Shown: positions 12,231 through 24,597 of the stretch, in pieces
Layout of the letters: each line of letters begins with the position of its first letter
How positions within the stretch are numbered: the first letter of the stretch is position 1
Assembly (NCBI GenBank): GCA_964017065.1
Contig: OZ024791.1
Coordinates: forward strand, 4,764,547 to 4,828,546
DNA length: 64,000 nucleotides
Direction: 5' to 3'
From: Haliclona indistincta
Taxonomy: Eukaryota > Porifera > Demospongiae > Haplosclerida > Chalinidae
Position numbers and translations under genes: made by a program
The notes under the pieces: model-generated
Database searches by the model: none
The model's input: the letters and a program-made list of their open reading frames with translations, nothing else
Told to the model about the DNA's origin: nothing

Positions 12231-12932
12231 GCTATACTTGTCAAAGAAGAAGAAAGATGAACAATTCGCGTGGGCGGCGATTTCAGTTTACCACTTTAGA
12301 AACGTCTGCCAGCTTCGCCAATGGTATTTCCATGCTCAGAACAATCGCCTGATCAATCCTAGATGTCTAGAATCTCGAGAAACGCTATAACAGCGAAGAT
12401 CTGCAAATGCTCTCTGTCTTGATTTTCGTCGTCAAGCAAGCAGTCCCGGCGACTTTTATAGACGTCCTACAAGCGCTTACACTTCAGAGTCACTTAGAGA
12501 TAGTTAAAATGCAGTATAGATGTATAATAGTAGAGATATGTGCGAAAACTCATTTTCACACATGAGTAGCCGCCATCTTAATTCGAGGTCATCCCTACAT
12601 ATCATTGCCGATCGGCAATGATAATGAAACCGATAACAGGCAACTTTTCCCTAACAACATTTCTATTTGTACATTAGTACTTGATGTACATATTCAAAAT
12701 TCATCCATGAATTATACTAGGAAGTCACTGATGCAATATTCTAGTGTCCACAAGTGTGCTTGTAGTAACACATTATTAACTGTGTCAGTAACAATGCTGT
12801 GTTCCTGACATCTATACTATTACACATTGTCCATTGTCCATCGCATTCATTGTGTGATAATTATGGTAAATAGCGAGCATTGTCTACTGGATACCATATC
12901 AAAAATAATCCGGATCAATACATGTACAAGTT
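12231..12932. other. upstream region of tectonin gene 2
   Basis: No supported gene. The stretch 12,497-12,607 is an inverted relative of 31,905-32,000 (shared AAGATGGCGGCTACTCATG-type sequence), so it is a dispersed repeat. The last 100 bp should hold the promoter of the lectin gene at 12,933, but no clear TATA box was found. Confidence 0.4.
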
Positions 12933-13836
12933 ATGAAGCTGCTACTGGTCCTGTGTGCTGTAGCACTAACAAGTGCTGCTCCTGAAGCTGCTCATGATGA
13001 AGGTTTAGCACTGCTAAGAGGAGTGAGTCATGCAATAAACACAATATCTACTGCACATACGACGATAACAGCCTCGAGTAGCTTAATTTATGTGAAATGC
13101 TTCATTTTATTAACTGCAGATCTATTTCATTGGTAATTCGAGGGTATATCGTATTAACGATTTTGGATCTTATATCAGAGTGTCCTCTGGAAAATGGGAC
13201 GGAACCACAAGCATGGCAAGATATGGAAGGAGGCTCTTCGCTATACACCGTAACAGTCTTTTTGAAGTGTACGAACACTCCTGGCAAAGATTCGGGAATG
13301 GATACTCCAGTGGATCTGCTCTAGTTCAGCTCGGGGAATACATGTACACTACTCGTGGTAGTAACACATGCGGCCGATTGTATCGAATTACTATCAGTAA
13401 GAAAAGGTCGACCTCCAAAATAGAACCATGGGGATCAACTGGAATCTACTCACTTGGTCTGACGACTGTAGCTGGAGGTAAGTACATCATTGGTGCTCAA
13501 GAACGTTGGACTCTCATTAATGAAAATGGAGATGGGCACACTATGAAGCCAGGCTCATGTACTGCTGCAACTACTGCACCAGATGGTGCTATTTACGCTA
13601 TCACTCCTGCAGGAGAAATCCATTGGATTAATGCCAACAATGGAAGTACACAAAAGGTTTTGACCAAGGGAGATTTGTTCAAGGGCTCTCGTGGTATCGT
13701 ATGGTGGGACTATCATTTGTACGCTATCGGGAAAAATGGCAGGTTCTACAGGATCAATCCAAACACTGGAGAAGCAACAATCCGAGGCACCTCAAAGGGC
13801 TGGGAAGTCACTGGAAAAATGGCTTCCATCCTTTGA
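12933..13836 (+). CDS. secreted tectonin-type beta-propeller lectin 2
   Basis: Two exons, 12,933-13,022 and 13,120-13,836, with the intron in phase 0, giving 268 residues. The signal peptide MKLLLVLCAVALTSAAP is followed by a linker of about 14 residues, shorter than the 28-residue linker of paralogue 1. Tectonin repeats follow ('VYRINDFGS', 'LYRITISKK', 'IHWINANNGS', 'FYRINPNTG', 'WEVTGKMASIL'). Gene structure and splice phase are identical to the gene at 5633. Most differences fall in the linker and in scattered loop positions. A role as a secreted sugar-binding recognition protein is inferred from the family. Confidence 0.85.
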
Positions 13837-14360
13837 TTCTCAGATACCAGAACTGCAGTAACAATTGTAGTGATAGAATTATAGTTTAACAAGTTACTGC
13901 TTTTCCCTTATTAAAATAATAGCATTCCATTAGACAGATGACCAGTGACGTGTTACTGATTTGTGCTTGAAACAGCCTATCTCAATAGCTTGGGACGAAC
14001 CCTCCCCTATAAATAAAAACAACCACTTTTTCGAGTTCATACCTGAAATCAGTATAGGTCTCCAGATCAGAGAGATTATGAACCAAATAGCAAACTGTAT
14101 GTACAGCAATGATCACCTGACCAGCTCTAGAGATAGATCTCTCACAGACATGCAATAACATGAGTTGCTATAGCTACCTAGTTACTATAGTTACCTAGTT
14201 ACTATAGCTACATCACCCGCTATAGAGCATGAACAAGCTATCAGGAACACAAGCAACAGCCAGTTAAAGAAATACTGTGACAATAATAGTAGTGTAGTGG
14301 TATAATATTGTGTCAAACGGTTACAAAACAATTAGGCTATGTCTGCTAGCTAAGTAATAT

Positions 14361-14629
14361 TTAAACCACACTAGGCGGTGCATTACACAATGTAAAGCAT
14401 GAGGGTGGGGTCAAGACCGTTATTGACAACGCCCGAGTGCTTTATATTGCGTAATGCACCACCTAGTGTGGTTTAAACGTTTTAGACCGTACCACATGAC
14501 TTTCACATTGAGCATTGTTTACCTAAAAGTGTGCATTAACAACTTAATGCACACTTAAGTATGATAATACTATTTAATGCACACTTTTGGAGCAATCTGA
14601 TTGGTCGAAAGTCACGTGGTATGGTCTAA
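14361..14629. mobile_element. two adjacent foldback elements
   Basis: 14,361-14,477 folds on itself (arms TTAAACCACACTAGG.GGTGCATTA and inverse). 14,482-14,629 folds on itself (arms TTAGACC.TACCACATGACTTT and inverse), with a further inner hairpin around GTGCATTAA/TTAATGCAC. They lie 4 bp apart in the non-coding gap 13,837-15,150. No ORF. Confidence 0.7.
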
Positions 14630-15204
14630 TCTGGGTTAATTATATAGACGTAGCAACTACCCTACATGTATAATGACATTAGCTAATGTATAGTTAGTTC
14701 ATTACTCTTATGTTTAACAAACCCTTTAGACTGTAATATCAGTTATTCACAGAGAAGATCTTCTGTAAAGTGAGTACGAGTGCTCTACATGTCCCTCTAC
14801 ATCACTGGATCACTAGCGAACCTCACCAGTATTGTTTCTGTGACTGATCAAAAATATCTAAAAGTTAAAAGCACTATTGTAGATGTTTGCACTTTCCCCC
14901 TGGAGTGACAGATATTACACATAGCATGCTGATCAAGAATAACCATAATGAAGACTAGCAATTATACTACACTATGTTGCCAAGTGTCAATGTCTCACTT
15001 GACACAGACTACTTGACAGTAAAAATTGTTCAGTAACAAAGCTATCTTCCAGCTAGTATGTTACTGAGCATTTTATTTTATTAGCTACAAGAGCATTTTC
15101 ACAGGATTGTTCTTGTCGCTAATAAAAGCAGCAGCTGTAGCAACCACTGAACTATCCTACGACTACTCTCTACCTCAAATAGATAATACCGGTCATTACA
15201 AGTT

Positions 15205-15341
15205 AAGCTGCTACTGGTCCTGTGTGCTGTGATAGTACTGACGACTACTGCTCCAAAAGCTGCTCCTGAACAGATTCTAAAAGATGCTGGTCTTGAAGAA
15301 GCTCAAACTACACTACTAAAAGAAAGGATTAAGTAAAGCAA
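15205..15341 (+). pseudogene. dead first exon of a third tectonin gene
   Basis: The sequence reads LLLVLCAVIVLTTTAPKAAPEQ and so on, in line with exon 1 of the two intact lectin genes and preceded by the same upstream sequence (ctacctcaaatagat). The start codon is missing: the expected ATG before AAGCTGCTACTGG has been lost. The splice-donor region is altered (GGATTAAGTAA instead of GGAGTGAGT). No tectonin exon 2 follows within 1 kb. Confidence 0.75.
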
Positions 15342-15589
15342 CAATGAGCAGTGTAACTTCACACACGAATAACTACAACATAACTTGTTGCCCTGTGCAC
15401 AAAAAATTCTTACGCATCAAACAAGTGTAATAGAGTATTAAGCACCTCATGAATAATGATTAGGCAAAACGTCCATTCTTGCTTATTAATATTCATTAGG
15501 CAGTAGTCTTATGGAAATTCTGGTTTAGGTTGTGTCTTTGCAGTACCTAAACAATGGTAGGTGTCTTTGTCAGTGTTTCTTTCAGTCAA

Positions 15590-16330
15590 TAAATGAAATG
15601 TTTACAAAACTCGTAGACTAATAGTGCAAACTTCATGGACAGTGTTGAAGAGGTATCAATGCAGCGAGAGTCAACAAACTACTTTATTCTATGTGCCAGT
15701 TATTTTGTTTCACTGTTTATTGCTCAATACTGTCGATACTGAAGTGCAGCCATGACAAGCTTAGTGCATGATACAATGATGACACCCACATGACTGTATT
15801 TACTAGAGTGATACTACAGGTTGATAGCCTTAAACAGACTCACTACAGAATTTCCAAATACGCATATCATATCGTTCTACAGTCAATTCACTTATTCCTT
15901 ATCTGTACATGTACAGTGCTTCCGGCTTAGAGAGTCCAATTTTGATATTTTTTTACATAATTTATGCTGTAAAAATTTTATCAAAGGTAATACAATCCTC
16001 AATTCTGGTCGGAAGTAAGGTATAACATTGTAGATTATGTGCATCAAATATGACAGCTCCCAACCAACTATTGCAAAAGTTATCAACTATTAATTATAAG
16101 TCACTGGCTAAACTCAGTAGCTGAAGTTTTTAGGCTTGGAAATGGCTATTTGGCAATTATAAGTGTAGCTTAAACCATGCGCGCACGCGATCGTCGAGAA
16201 AGTGCAGTTCTGCAAAAGCTCTTAGTTCTCTTAGTTCTTGGAAATAGAAAGTGGATGTCCGCCATCGGCTTCCGTATTTCCGCTCGCGCAGGGCCGCTAC
16301 AGCCCTAGTTTTGCTTCGTTCTCGATCAGT
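15590..16330. repeat. 5' flank of the MYND gene, right copy
   Basis: Partner of block 1-729. Here it leads directly into the first exon of the full gene and probably contains its promoter. After 'CTCGATCAGT' the two copies diverge completely. Confidence 0.85.
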
Positions 16331-16471
16331 TGCAGTTTTACCGGATAAAAAGTCGATCATCACTTGCAACTGATTTTCAACGGAACTGGCTGTACAGGAT
16401 CTGGCTTTTGCGAGCAGTACTAGTGTTACGTGTACAGTACTACAACAGTACATGTACATGCTGGTAAAAAG

Positions 16472-19270
16472 ATGGATCGGGAACAGCCTTATTACTTGCC
16501 TTCACGCATGATGGACTATGGCCAGTTCTCTTTCTATTATGCCTACGGCAACAGAGCAGCTGAAGATATGCTCGAGTACGTTCACTCTGAAGACGAGAAA
16601 GAGCCGGCAGTCCTATCACTCGGGTGCGGGGACCTTCGTTCTTTCTTTTACACGGTCTGGAAGCACTTTACACCGAGTCTTTCTGAAAATCACTTCTTCG
16701 GTGCTCGTTTTACCTTGAACGACATATCTGGGGGAATTCTTGCTAGAAACGTCCTCTTCCTCTACTTGGCAATCAAGATTCCTCCATGGACTCAAAGAGA
16801 GGCAGCCAAGCAGTGGATCTCAAGCATGTGGGCAATCTGGTACTGTCATGAGCTGCTACCAATCCACAAGGAGACGCTTAAGGAGGCTCTTGCAACCTTA
16901 TTGAAGCTATCCGAAACCACGAAGTCGTGGAAGGAATCTCAGCATGCTATTTCACAGATCGTCAGTTTCACAGATGATTGCACACTAGCAGCGATCAGAA
17001 GAATGTGGGAAATGTGGCTTTCCAAGTCATTCAAATTGTCTGAATCTACTAGTGTGATATTTCAAATGAATGAGCTGAGCTTTGTAAATATTGTACAAGA
17101 CTGGTTTCGGGTAATTGGACTAACCACTGACACAACAAAAGAAGTAAAAGATGCAATGTCTGCTGAGTTTGCTAAGTGTATGCCACAGTATTCTAGTGTT
17201 TATGCTGAGGAGTGTTTGGATATTCCATACTCGACTGATCTCAAGGTGGTAAATCCGACTTTTTTTGAACGAGAAGATGGTATGTATACACTGCCAGGAT
17301 CTACTCCATTCGTATGCTTCCATCACGGCTTTATTTTTTCCAAGTCAGAAGTCATGGGCTGTGAATTCTCTCAGCCAGCAATGATAGTGGAAGATGGTGC
17401 ATTTCTGGAGCATCCTCTCCTGTCTAACAGTGTACAGCAGTTCAGTATGTGGGTGTCATCAGCAGCTGCCACCCTCATAGGCCAAGTATTTCAGCAGAAA
17501 CAAAATATTTCGTTAACATTTAACTGCTCTGACTGCCTTGCTTTTTGTGAAGAACTCAGGAAGAAGGCCTTTTCTTTCGACACCATTTTCACCTCGAACC
17601 TCATTGATTATTTACCGCCACCTATTCTTGTACTTGTTTCCAAGCCACTGCTAAAGACGACAAGTTACTTGTTGACAACTTCATTTCACTATAGAAGAGT
17701 TTTCCACTCAGCTGAGCAATATTTGTCTGAAATTTTTGGTTGCAGTTCCAGCTCACTTCCATTGCTATTTGGAGTTCGTTGTGTTGGCCATGAAGGTGAG
17801 TATGGCGATAGTGCATCGATTATACCGATACCGATTCGAGTGCGAAATTTATTGACAAAAGGAAACGCTATGTTTGATCTGCAGAACATTGAAAAAGTTC
17901 TCTTTTGGCAGAAGGTAAATTCTCAACCTATAATTGTGAGATCATTAAACGATTCTCCGCTTTCTGTCCTCCTATATAAAGCATTTCATGCTCAAATAGT
18001 ATATTTCAATAGAGCGTATAGTGATCAACCAGTAGTAATGTGCACAGAAGCTGCTGTCAACTCTGTTTTGTCGTTTGTCTCTCAGTTAGATGCCAATGTG
18101 GGCATCAACAGTCACTTGTTTTGGGAGGATTTCTGCACCCGTATACAAAGCAATGCTGCTCTTCGACCATTTTTGGTTCATATCCAGACACAGGCAATAC
18201 TACACAAGCTTCATTTTCACCTCGACGTGACATACGAAAACTGTCCGTTCTGTCTTAAGCAACCACCAGAAGAACAAATCAGCCAATTCTCCATTGAATT
18301 TGATCCTCTTTCTATGGATAAACTCATTCCTGATCAAGGTGTATTTCCTGTGTTTGTTGTCTTTATTCACAAAGCAAGAGTGCTGATGAAGTTTGATCAG
18401 CTCGAGTCAACTGACCACATCGTTGATTCTGCTCAAGGTGCCAAGTTAGCTTGTGGAAATGTTCAACTGAGCTTTTTCTTTCCAGTTCGCTTCGTGAAAC
18501 AAAACTACTTTTATACAATTGTGCGTTATGTAGTTCTTTCAAAAGTAGAAAAATATGTAGAACCTGTCGCCACTTTGTCTGGAGAACTATGCCAGGTAAA
18601 AGTTCCATACCGGAAAGACTCGTTCTACTTTAAAGAAGCAGGTACTGACCGCACAAGGAATATTCATAGCAGTCTAGGCCGTATTCTCAGTCATGATGGT
18701 GATAATAACAATATGCAAACTATTCTGTCTCTGAATTCAGACCCTCTTTGCCTTCTTTCTAAAAAAGCTAAAATAATCTTTGAGCAACCTTTACCATCCT
18801 CAGTTAAAGTAAGTTGTGGCAAGTACAGCCTCACATTGTCCCTCCCTTACCCAGTTGCAGTCGAAGATCAGGCAACCCATGGACAAATAGCTCTAATTTC
18901 CTTTGTCCGCAAGAGCAGTCATGTTTATGATGAGAAGCGAGGAGTAATTACCAACCCTAGCCTTTTAATAATGCTGCCTATAGCTGAGCTATCTTTAAAT
19001 GACCTTTCAAAGATATGTGCCATGCAACATCCGAAAAAAGAAAAACTGTTATTAAAGGAAATGAAAAAATTCCCCACATTTCCTGCATTTCTTCGAGTTA
19101 AAATTCTTATTACTTGGTTGTTTCAAACTGAAAACACTTTTATGACTTATGCACCTCCTTCTACGTTTGCTGTTTCTAAAGATGACAGCCCATTTGTCTA
19201 TCTACTAATCCACAAACGAGCAGTAGATGTACAAAGGTGCGGTCCAGTGCTAGAAGTCTTTTATATATTT
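16472..19270 (+). CDS. MYND/DUF4470 protein, 5' segment (interrupted by transposon)
   Basis: 933 codons open from ATG 16,472, preferred over an upstream ATG at 16,430 because 'MDREQPYYLPSRMMDYG' leads straight into the conserved region. The N-terminus matches DUF4470 ('YAYGNRAAEDML', 'LSLGCGDLRSFFYT', residues about 17-70), the domain typical of long MYND-finger proteins of unknown function. The coding frame is cut after codon TTT at 19,268-19,270 by the transposon starting at 19,271; translation would end three codons later. The frame resumes at 30,294. Without the insert and one 4-bp duplicate the gene would encode 1,346 residues without introns. As it stands the C-terminal fingers are disconnected. 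Confidence 0.85.
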
Positions 19271-19485
19271 GTGACCTAATTTGCGAAAAGGGGTATTTGT
19301 GCTCCTGAAAATTTTGAACGCATGCCTCTAATCAAATGGCTGTTTCTCGGATAAATGAAGAACAGTGACTTTGAAATTTTTTATACAGCAAGCAGAATAA
19401 TCAAATATAATCAGGAGCTTATAAGGGGAAGGAGCGTCCAACTGCCGTATCCCGCGTGGTAATCACCAAAAGTAAAGTCCGCCGC
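19271..19485. repeat. left terminal inverted repeat of the P-like element
   Basis: The outer 55 bp match the right end best. After a diverged stretch, similarity returns at 19,410-19,485 (AGGAGCTTATAAGGGG, TGGTAATCACCAAAAGTAAA). Confidence 0.75.
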
Positions 19486-19592
19486 AATGCGCTGCAAAAA
19501 CCTTCCTTATAAGGAAGGTTATTGCAAGCCGTACGTATGCGGCCGAGCGGTTCTGACGTCATGAGCATGCAGTTTGCCTAAGAAAACCAAGC

Positions 19593-20833
19593 ATGGCCAA
19601 GCGGCGAACTAAGCCAACGAGGAAGAAATCTAAAGCGAAGCAGCGGAAAAAGCCGGAGGGAACCAGTGTTGTAAAGAGACGTACGCGCCAAGAAGACGTG
19701 GAGGTTATCTGCGAGTGGCTGAAGCAGGTTGACATGGCTGAGCTCAGGGACGCAGTAACAGTTCATGTCGATTCAGAACACCACGTGGGCTTTTTTGACG
19801 ATCGTAAGCAGGCTTGGGAACAGATAAGAACTAACATCGTAGGTTTAGACTTGCTACTGACGTCTCTGTTGACAGAATTTGTCCAGATTTACAAGAGCCA
19901 CTCCAAGGGGAAAGACAAATATATGAGCCTTTTATTGGACTGGTACAAGTGCACTGAACAGTATGTTGTCAGCTCAAAGGGAGATGTTGCTTGGTGCTTT
20001 CTAGTTACCGGTTTAATAGCCACTGAGCAGAGCGAGAGTGTAAGACCTTTTTTATTTCCCAGCTTGATGATTGGATGTTTTCATGCATTGCTAAGAAGAG
20101 TGGAATGTAAAGTGAATGAGCTCTGTGTACCTACACCTACCTTCTTGCCATCAGAATCTGGCTACAAAGCCGAGGATGACACTAGCCTTTACAGACTATC
20201 AGGGTTTGCTCTGTTCTCTTGTATCCAGTTTCGGCAACACAAACTAATGTGGAAGGGAAAACTTGGCGTGAGCCAAAGCATGGCAGAAAGTTATCGTGCT
20301 GAGCTCTCCGTCCTACGACAGCTAGTAGACTCCCAAAAAAGTGATCTGCCACCAGCCATTACCATCCAGGATCGTGGACACATGACATTTGCAAACCCTG
20401 TCCTTATTCCTTTTGTTAAGAATGCTGTTGCTGACATAAGGAAATTTCTAAATTACCAACAGTACTCGAAACACGGAAAGGATTTTTTTCAGGTATAGTA
20501 ATGCATATTTTCGCTAACATTTTTTAAAATTGTTTCATTTTGCTACAGTTTGTAAAGCAGCAAATTCCAATCGAGACATTATCATCAGCGTTTCGTACCT
20601 GTGCTAAGTCTCTTCTAACCCATGATGCAGATGACAAAGTGTTGAATTCTGTATTCAAGGAACTGGTAACAAAGATTTGCCACACTATGTCTAATGATTT
20701 CTTAAGAAACATTGCTACTCTTGAAAATGCCAAAGAAAACAAAGCAGTGGATGCACAGGTGTCATTGAGAGATGAACTAAAATCCTTTGCATCACATACT
20801 CAATCAAAATTTTCAACTGATATTAAGCAATAA
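19593..20833 (+). CDS. accessory ORF of the P-like element, unknown function
   Basis: Two exons, 19,593-20,492 and 20,549-20,833 (56-bp intron, phase 0), giving 394 residues. The first 35 residues are extremely basic ('KRRTKPTRKKSKAKQRKK'), which suggests nuclear import or nucleic-acid binding. The rest is largely helical in composition, with a conserved-looking 'LYRLSGFALFSCIQFR' stretch around residue 205 and no catalytic motif that I recognise. It lies next to the left inverted repeat and runs toward the transposase; the two stops are 29 bp apart. I think it is a partner protein of the transposase, but that rests only on position and intactness. Confidence 0.7.
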
Positions 20834-20862
20834 ATTATTGTGTTATAATAACCATTCTGGAT

Positions 20863-23800
20863 CTACCTCCTAGTCAACTCGTGTTCTCTGATGTGCAGAG
20901 GAGCGTTCCTGTATGGGTCTGTTGTGTGTCGCCCATGCACGTCATATCGAGTGAGCAAATTTGCTCTAGCACTAGCATAGTTCACAGCTGACAGGTGACC
21001 ACCAGTCGTATACTTCAGTCGACTGAAAACAGTTTCAATTGCACTTCCAGTCAGACGCAATGGGTAGACATAATATCCAGGGTGGCGCTGAAGAAAACTT
21101 TTGCAAAACTCTCTGTACCCGTACCAAGTAATCCTTAGTAGGTCCCATGTTTGCCAAGACAAGAATTTTTTGGCTTCTGGATCACAAGCATTGTAACCTA
21201 CAGCGAAAGTGTGAATCATGGGATCACATTTGTACATGTAACGTACCGTTTTGCAAGAGAGAATCCAACCATCGCGTGAAAAATGAATAACCTTCTTCCA
21301 TGTTTGTCAAAATTTGGTTAGGATATGTTGGGATTCTAACGTGGCCAAGAAGACCACGCTCGAACATCTTGTTGCACGCCTCCAGGAAGTCAACTACACA
21401 TAAAACTTCTTTAGCGTCAGAAGGGGGAGGAGTAGCAGTAGCATATTCCTTAAGCTCAGCAATGACATGTTCTTGCTGAAATATTGTTGGAGATGTGTGA
21501 TTATTATAATACATGTAAATACGTATACGTACCTGCATAATCTTAGCTGGTTTGACATTCAAACGAGTCCAACTATCCCTGACTATGTAACTCTCTTTTA
21601 GCCCAGGTACTCGAACAATTGTGTTTGCTTTAATCCGAGCTAACTCTCGTCTATACATATCCTCAATTGCTTTCCAACCAAAGTGGACACCTTTAAACTC
21701 AAAATCACGGGTAGCAGAAGGTCGTGACTGATATAACTGTGATATCATATTCTTTAGCTACATGTATAAAATGAAAGGATTAACACACAAACACACACAA
21801 CACACACTCACCTGGTGTGACGGACAAATCAACTGGTAGATCGGCTGACCAGTGAATGGATTGGTGAATGAAACTGGAACCTCAAACTTGTCGCTCTGTT
21901 TGTCATTGTGTGCGTATGCTCCATTCTTTCCACAAAGTGCCTTTAACAAAGTCAAATTCGCACTGGCACCATCACAAATAAGGAGAGACGTCTCGAAGTT
22001 AAAAACATGGAATTGATAGATGGCATCAACGATGCAAGGAAGTAGGAACTTGCTTTTCATTGTCGAGGCACTAGTATAATACAGGCCAATAATATCATAC
22101 TCGGAGGTCAAGTCTCGCCACAATGTTTGAAGTACATATGTCGTCTTCTGTGTCTTGCTGTCACTACTAAGAGTGTCATACACATCTTGAAGTGTCTGCA
22201 TCTCTACACTGGTCATAGCAAGACCCACCAGCTCTTCGTTTCTGCTGTTCCAAGAGACTTTCATTGCAACCTTTACTTCATCGAAGATCAAAACACCTTC
22301 TCCAAGTGGTGGCTTCATTCCCTCTGACTTTTTCTGTTCTACCATAGCTTGATATTCTTTGTACGATTCTGATAGGCGTTTTTGAATGTCTCCTGGACGT
22401 TCCAAGTTGCTACCCGTGAATGCTTTTATCGATGAAACACTAGGGAACTTTAGGATGTTAAACCCTTTGAGCGCCTCATAAGCAGCTGGGCTGCGAGTGT
22501 ATACAGCAAGGGCTGGAAAAAAAATAAACATGTACACACACTTAATCATGATGTATTCTAGAATTACCCATTCTGTAGGTGATCGAGCTCCACCTGTTTC
22601 CCTTATGGCCCGACACTGTACATGTACAAAATCAAACAGTAGAATTTCTCATAGACACACACATACATGTAGCGTACCATTCTTTGCTTGATCCTTTTTG
22701 AAGGCTAGACGGTCCTCTACGTCATGCTTCCACAGCTTCCTCATTACTTCACCCTTTCCTTGTGCATCAGCTTCACTGAGGATTTTATCGAGTTCTTTAG
22801 GACACTGCTCTGTAATGGTGGCTACTGTCTGTACAAATTCATCGTGCTGGTCAGAGTTGAGGGTGAAGTCAAACTTTCTGTACTTCTTCAAGCTCTTGAT
22901 GCATGCTTGCCGCTCCTGCCTGACACCAGCATGACGCTCCTTAACTGCGTTAGAAACCAGTGTACACACGATGCCAAGTAATAAATATTATACAAATACC
23001 TGTACGTGGTGAACAGTACTTGAGTGGTCGATGCGATGATGGATGTTTCCAGGAATCTCTCTTGCTTGGTGAGATTTCATCGTGACGTTTTCTGAGCATC
23101 TCCAGTCGGTTGTGAAATACTTTGCAAGAGTCACATACATCATACAACTTAGATTCTGGTTGTGCCTGCCTGTTCTTTGGAATATGCCATAGCTTGCAGG
23201 TGTCACTCTGGTGGCGCTCGTAGGGAAGGCTCATGTGCACATGATGTGTTGAATCGAAGTGAACAGAAGATGGGTAACCTTTGATGCCTGGGCACAGTGT
23301 GTAACTGGTGTGTGGCAATAGAGTGTTCAGGTGTTGTTCTGTTATTGCCCAGTTGAACAATCCCTTGTCAATACTCTGTGAAAGTGCTCTAAAGTCGTAT
23401 AAAACTTTGTCAGAGTCCATCGTTAACGTCATGTGAGGGTCATAGGTAGGAGGATGATCAGGAGAGAATATAATCATATCTGGACGGTGAACTACGATCC
23501 ATTCAGTGCGAGTCTTAGGAACACTATTTATCGTCAGATGTGGATAATTTCTACTGAGAGTGGCTGCTATATCTTCAAGTGTACTTGTATCTGTAGTAGT
23601 TACAGTACGCAAGTTAAAGAATGCAGACAAACACTATAATCTGTGCTACACACCTGAGCACTCCCGACCAGTAGCTGATGTGTCCATAGTACTGTTTGAT
23701 GCTTCTGCTTGAGAAATCGAATCTAAAGCCAATGACAACAATTATTAATAATTAGTATAACAATTGATATACAATGCGTACCTGCATCACTGTCCGAACA

Positions 23801-24376
23801 AGATGAAGACAATTCAGAACTAGTGCTAGTGTCTGTAAAATTCAATTGCGGTACTGGTATTGCTTGATACAATTGTAGTCTTACCATCTGATTCAGACTC
23901 TTCCTCCTCTGACGTACTATATTCTTCTCCCACTTCTCTTATCAGCGTAGATGTAATACTACAGTTAGGATCTTGTGAGACAGACTCGGCCTGAGGTAGT
24001 TCTGTCTGAGGCTGCGTGTTCTCAGTGCCTGTGCAGTTGTTGGTGACTGTGACCAGCTCTGTATCTTGTAATATAGTAGCGATTGCAGTGGAAGTGGATG
24101 TTGCTTGAGCATGGCGTTGAGTAGATCTTTTCGGATCTGTATAGTGATAGAAACGATAGGCTTGACGAGAACAAAGATCAGTGACTTACCTCTGAGCCTG
24201 GAAGATTTGCCACTGAGACGCTTTGGCTTCAACGTAAACGACGTCATCATGGCGTTCCCAACGCGCCTATATACAGGTGACCGCGTTGTTCCAAGTCGTA
24301 AGTGCCTCGGTGACGAGAGCGGGGCTCTTGGCTTCGCGCTTGGCTTCGACTTAGATCGAGCAAGTGACGACTCCAT
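20863..24376 (-). CDS. P-element/THAP9-like transposase, multi-exon
   Basis: Minus-strand exons run from ATG 24,376 (Ser/Arg/Lys-rich N-terminus), through acidic low-complexity exons (24,135-23,690), to the main body: 23,630-23,000 ('YDPHMTLTMDSDKVLYDF', 'YTLCPGIKGYP', a C-x2-C pair 'YDVCDSCK'), 22,955-22,683, 22,510-21,812, 21,757-21,535, 21,480-21,245, and the last one ending in TAG at 20,863. Likely RNase-H-fold positions are 'LIFDEVKV', 'LLICDGASANLTLLK', 'ICPSHQ' and the late 'GSAIETVFSRLKYTTGG', in the order seen in P/THAP9 transposases. No THAP zinc finger was found. The start codon is one base from the target duplication of the nested element, so the original promoter is now 5.6 kb away. 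Frames are open where checked. Confidence 0.7.
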
Positions 24377-24385
24377 TTTATTATA

Positions 24386-24510
24386 CGCTGTGGCTAACGT
24401 CCCGGTACCGGGATCGATAATTTTAGCCTAATAGTCCCGGTAACGGGACTTTAAGGATTTATTGCTCGATCCCGGTACCGGGAACTACAAATACTGCGTT
24501 AGAGTCCCGG
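24386..24510. repeat. MULE left inverted repeat with 35-bp-spaced palindromes
   Basis: CCCGGTACCGGG at 24,401, CCCGGTAACGGG at 24,436 and CCCGGTACCGGG at 24,471 are spaced exactly 35 bp apart. The array is mirrored at 29,939, 29,974 and 30,009 in the right repeat. These are plausible transposase-binding sites (inference). Confidence 0.9.
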
Positions 24511-24597
24511 CAGCTTGAGCGAAGACGCTTAGTAGGCTCGTAAAAATTATCAGCGCTGCAAGACGACTTGTGTAACTTTCAATACAGTCTATATAGA

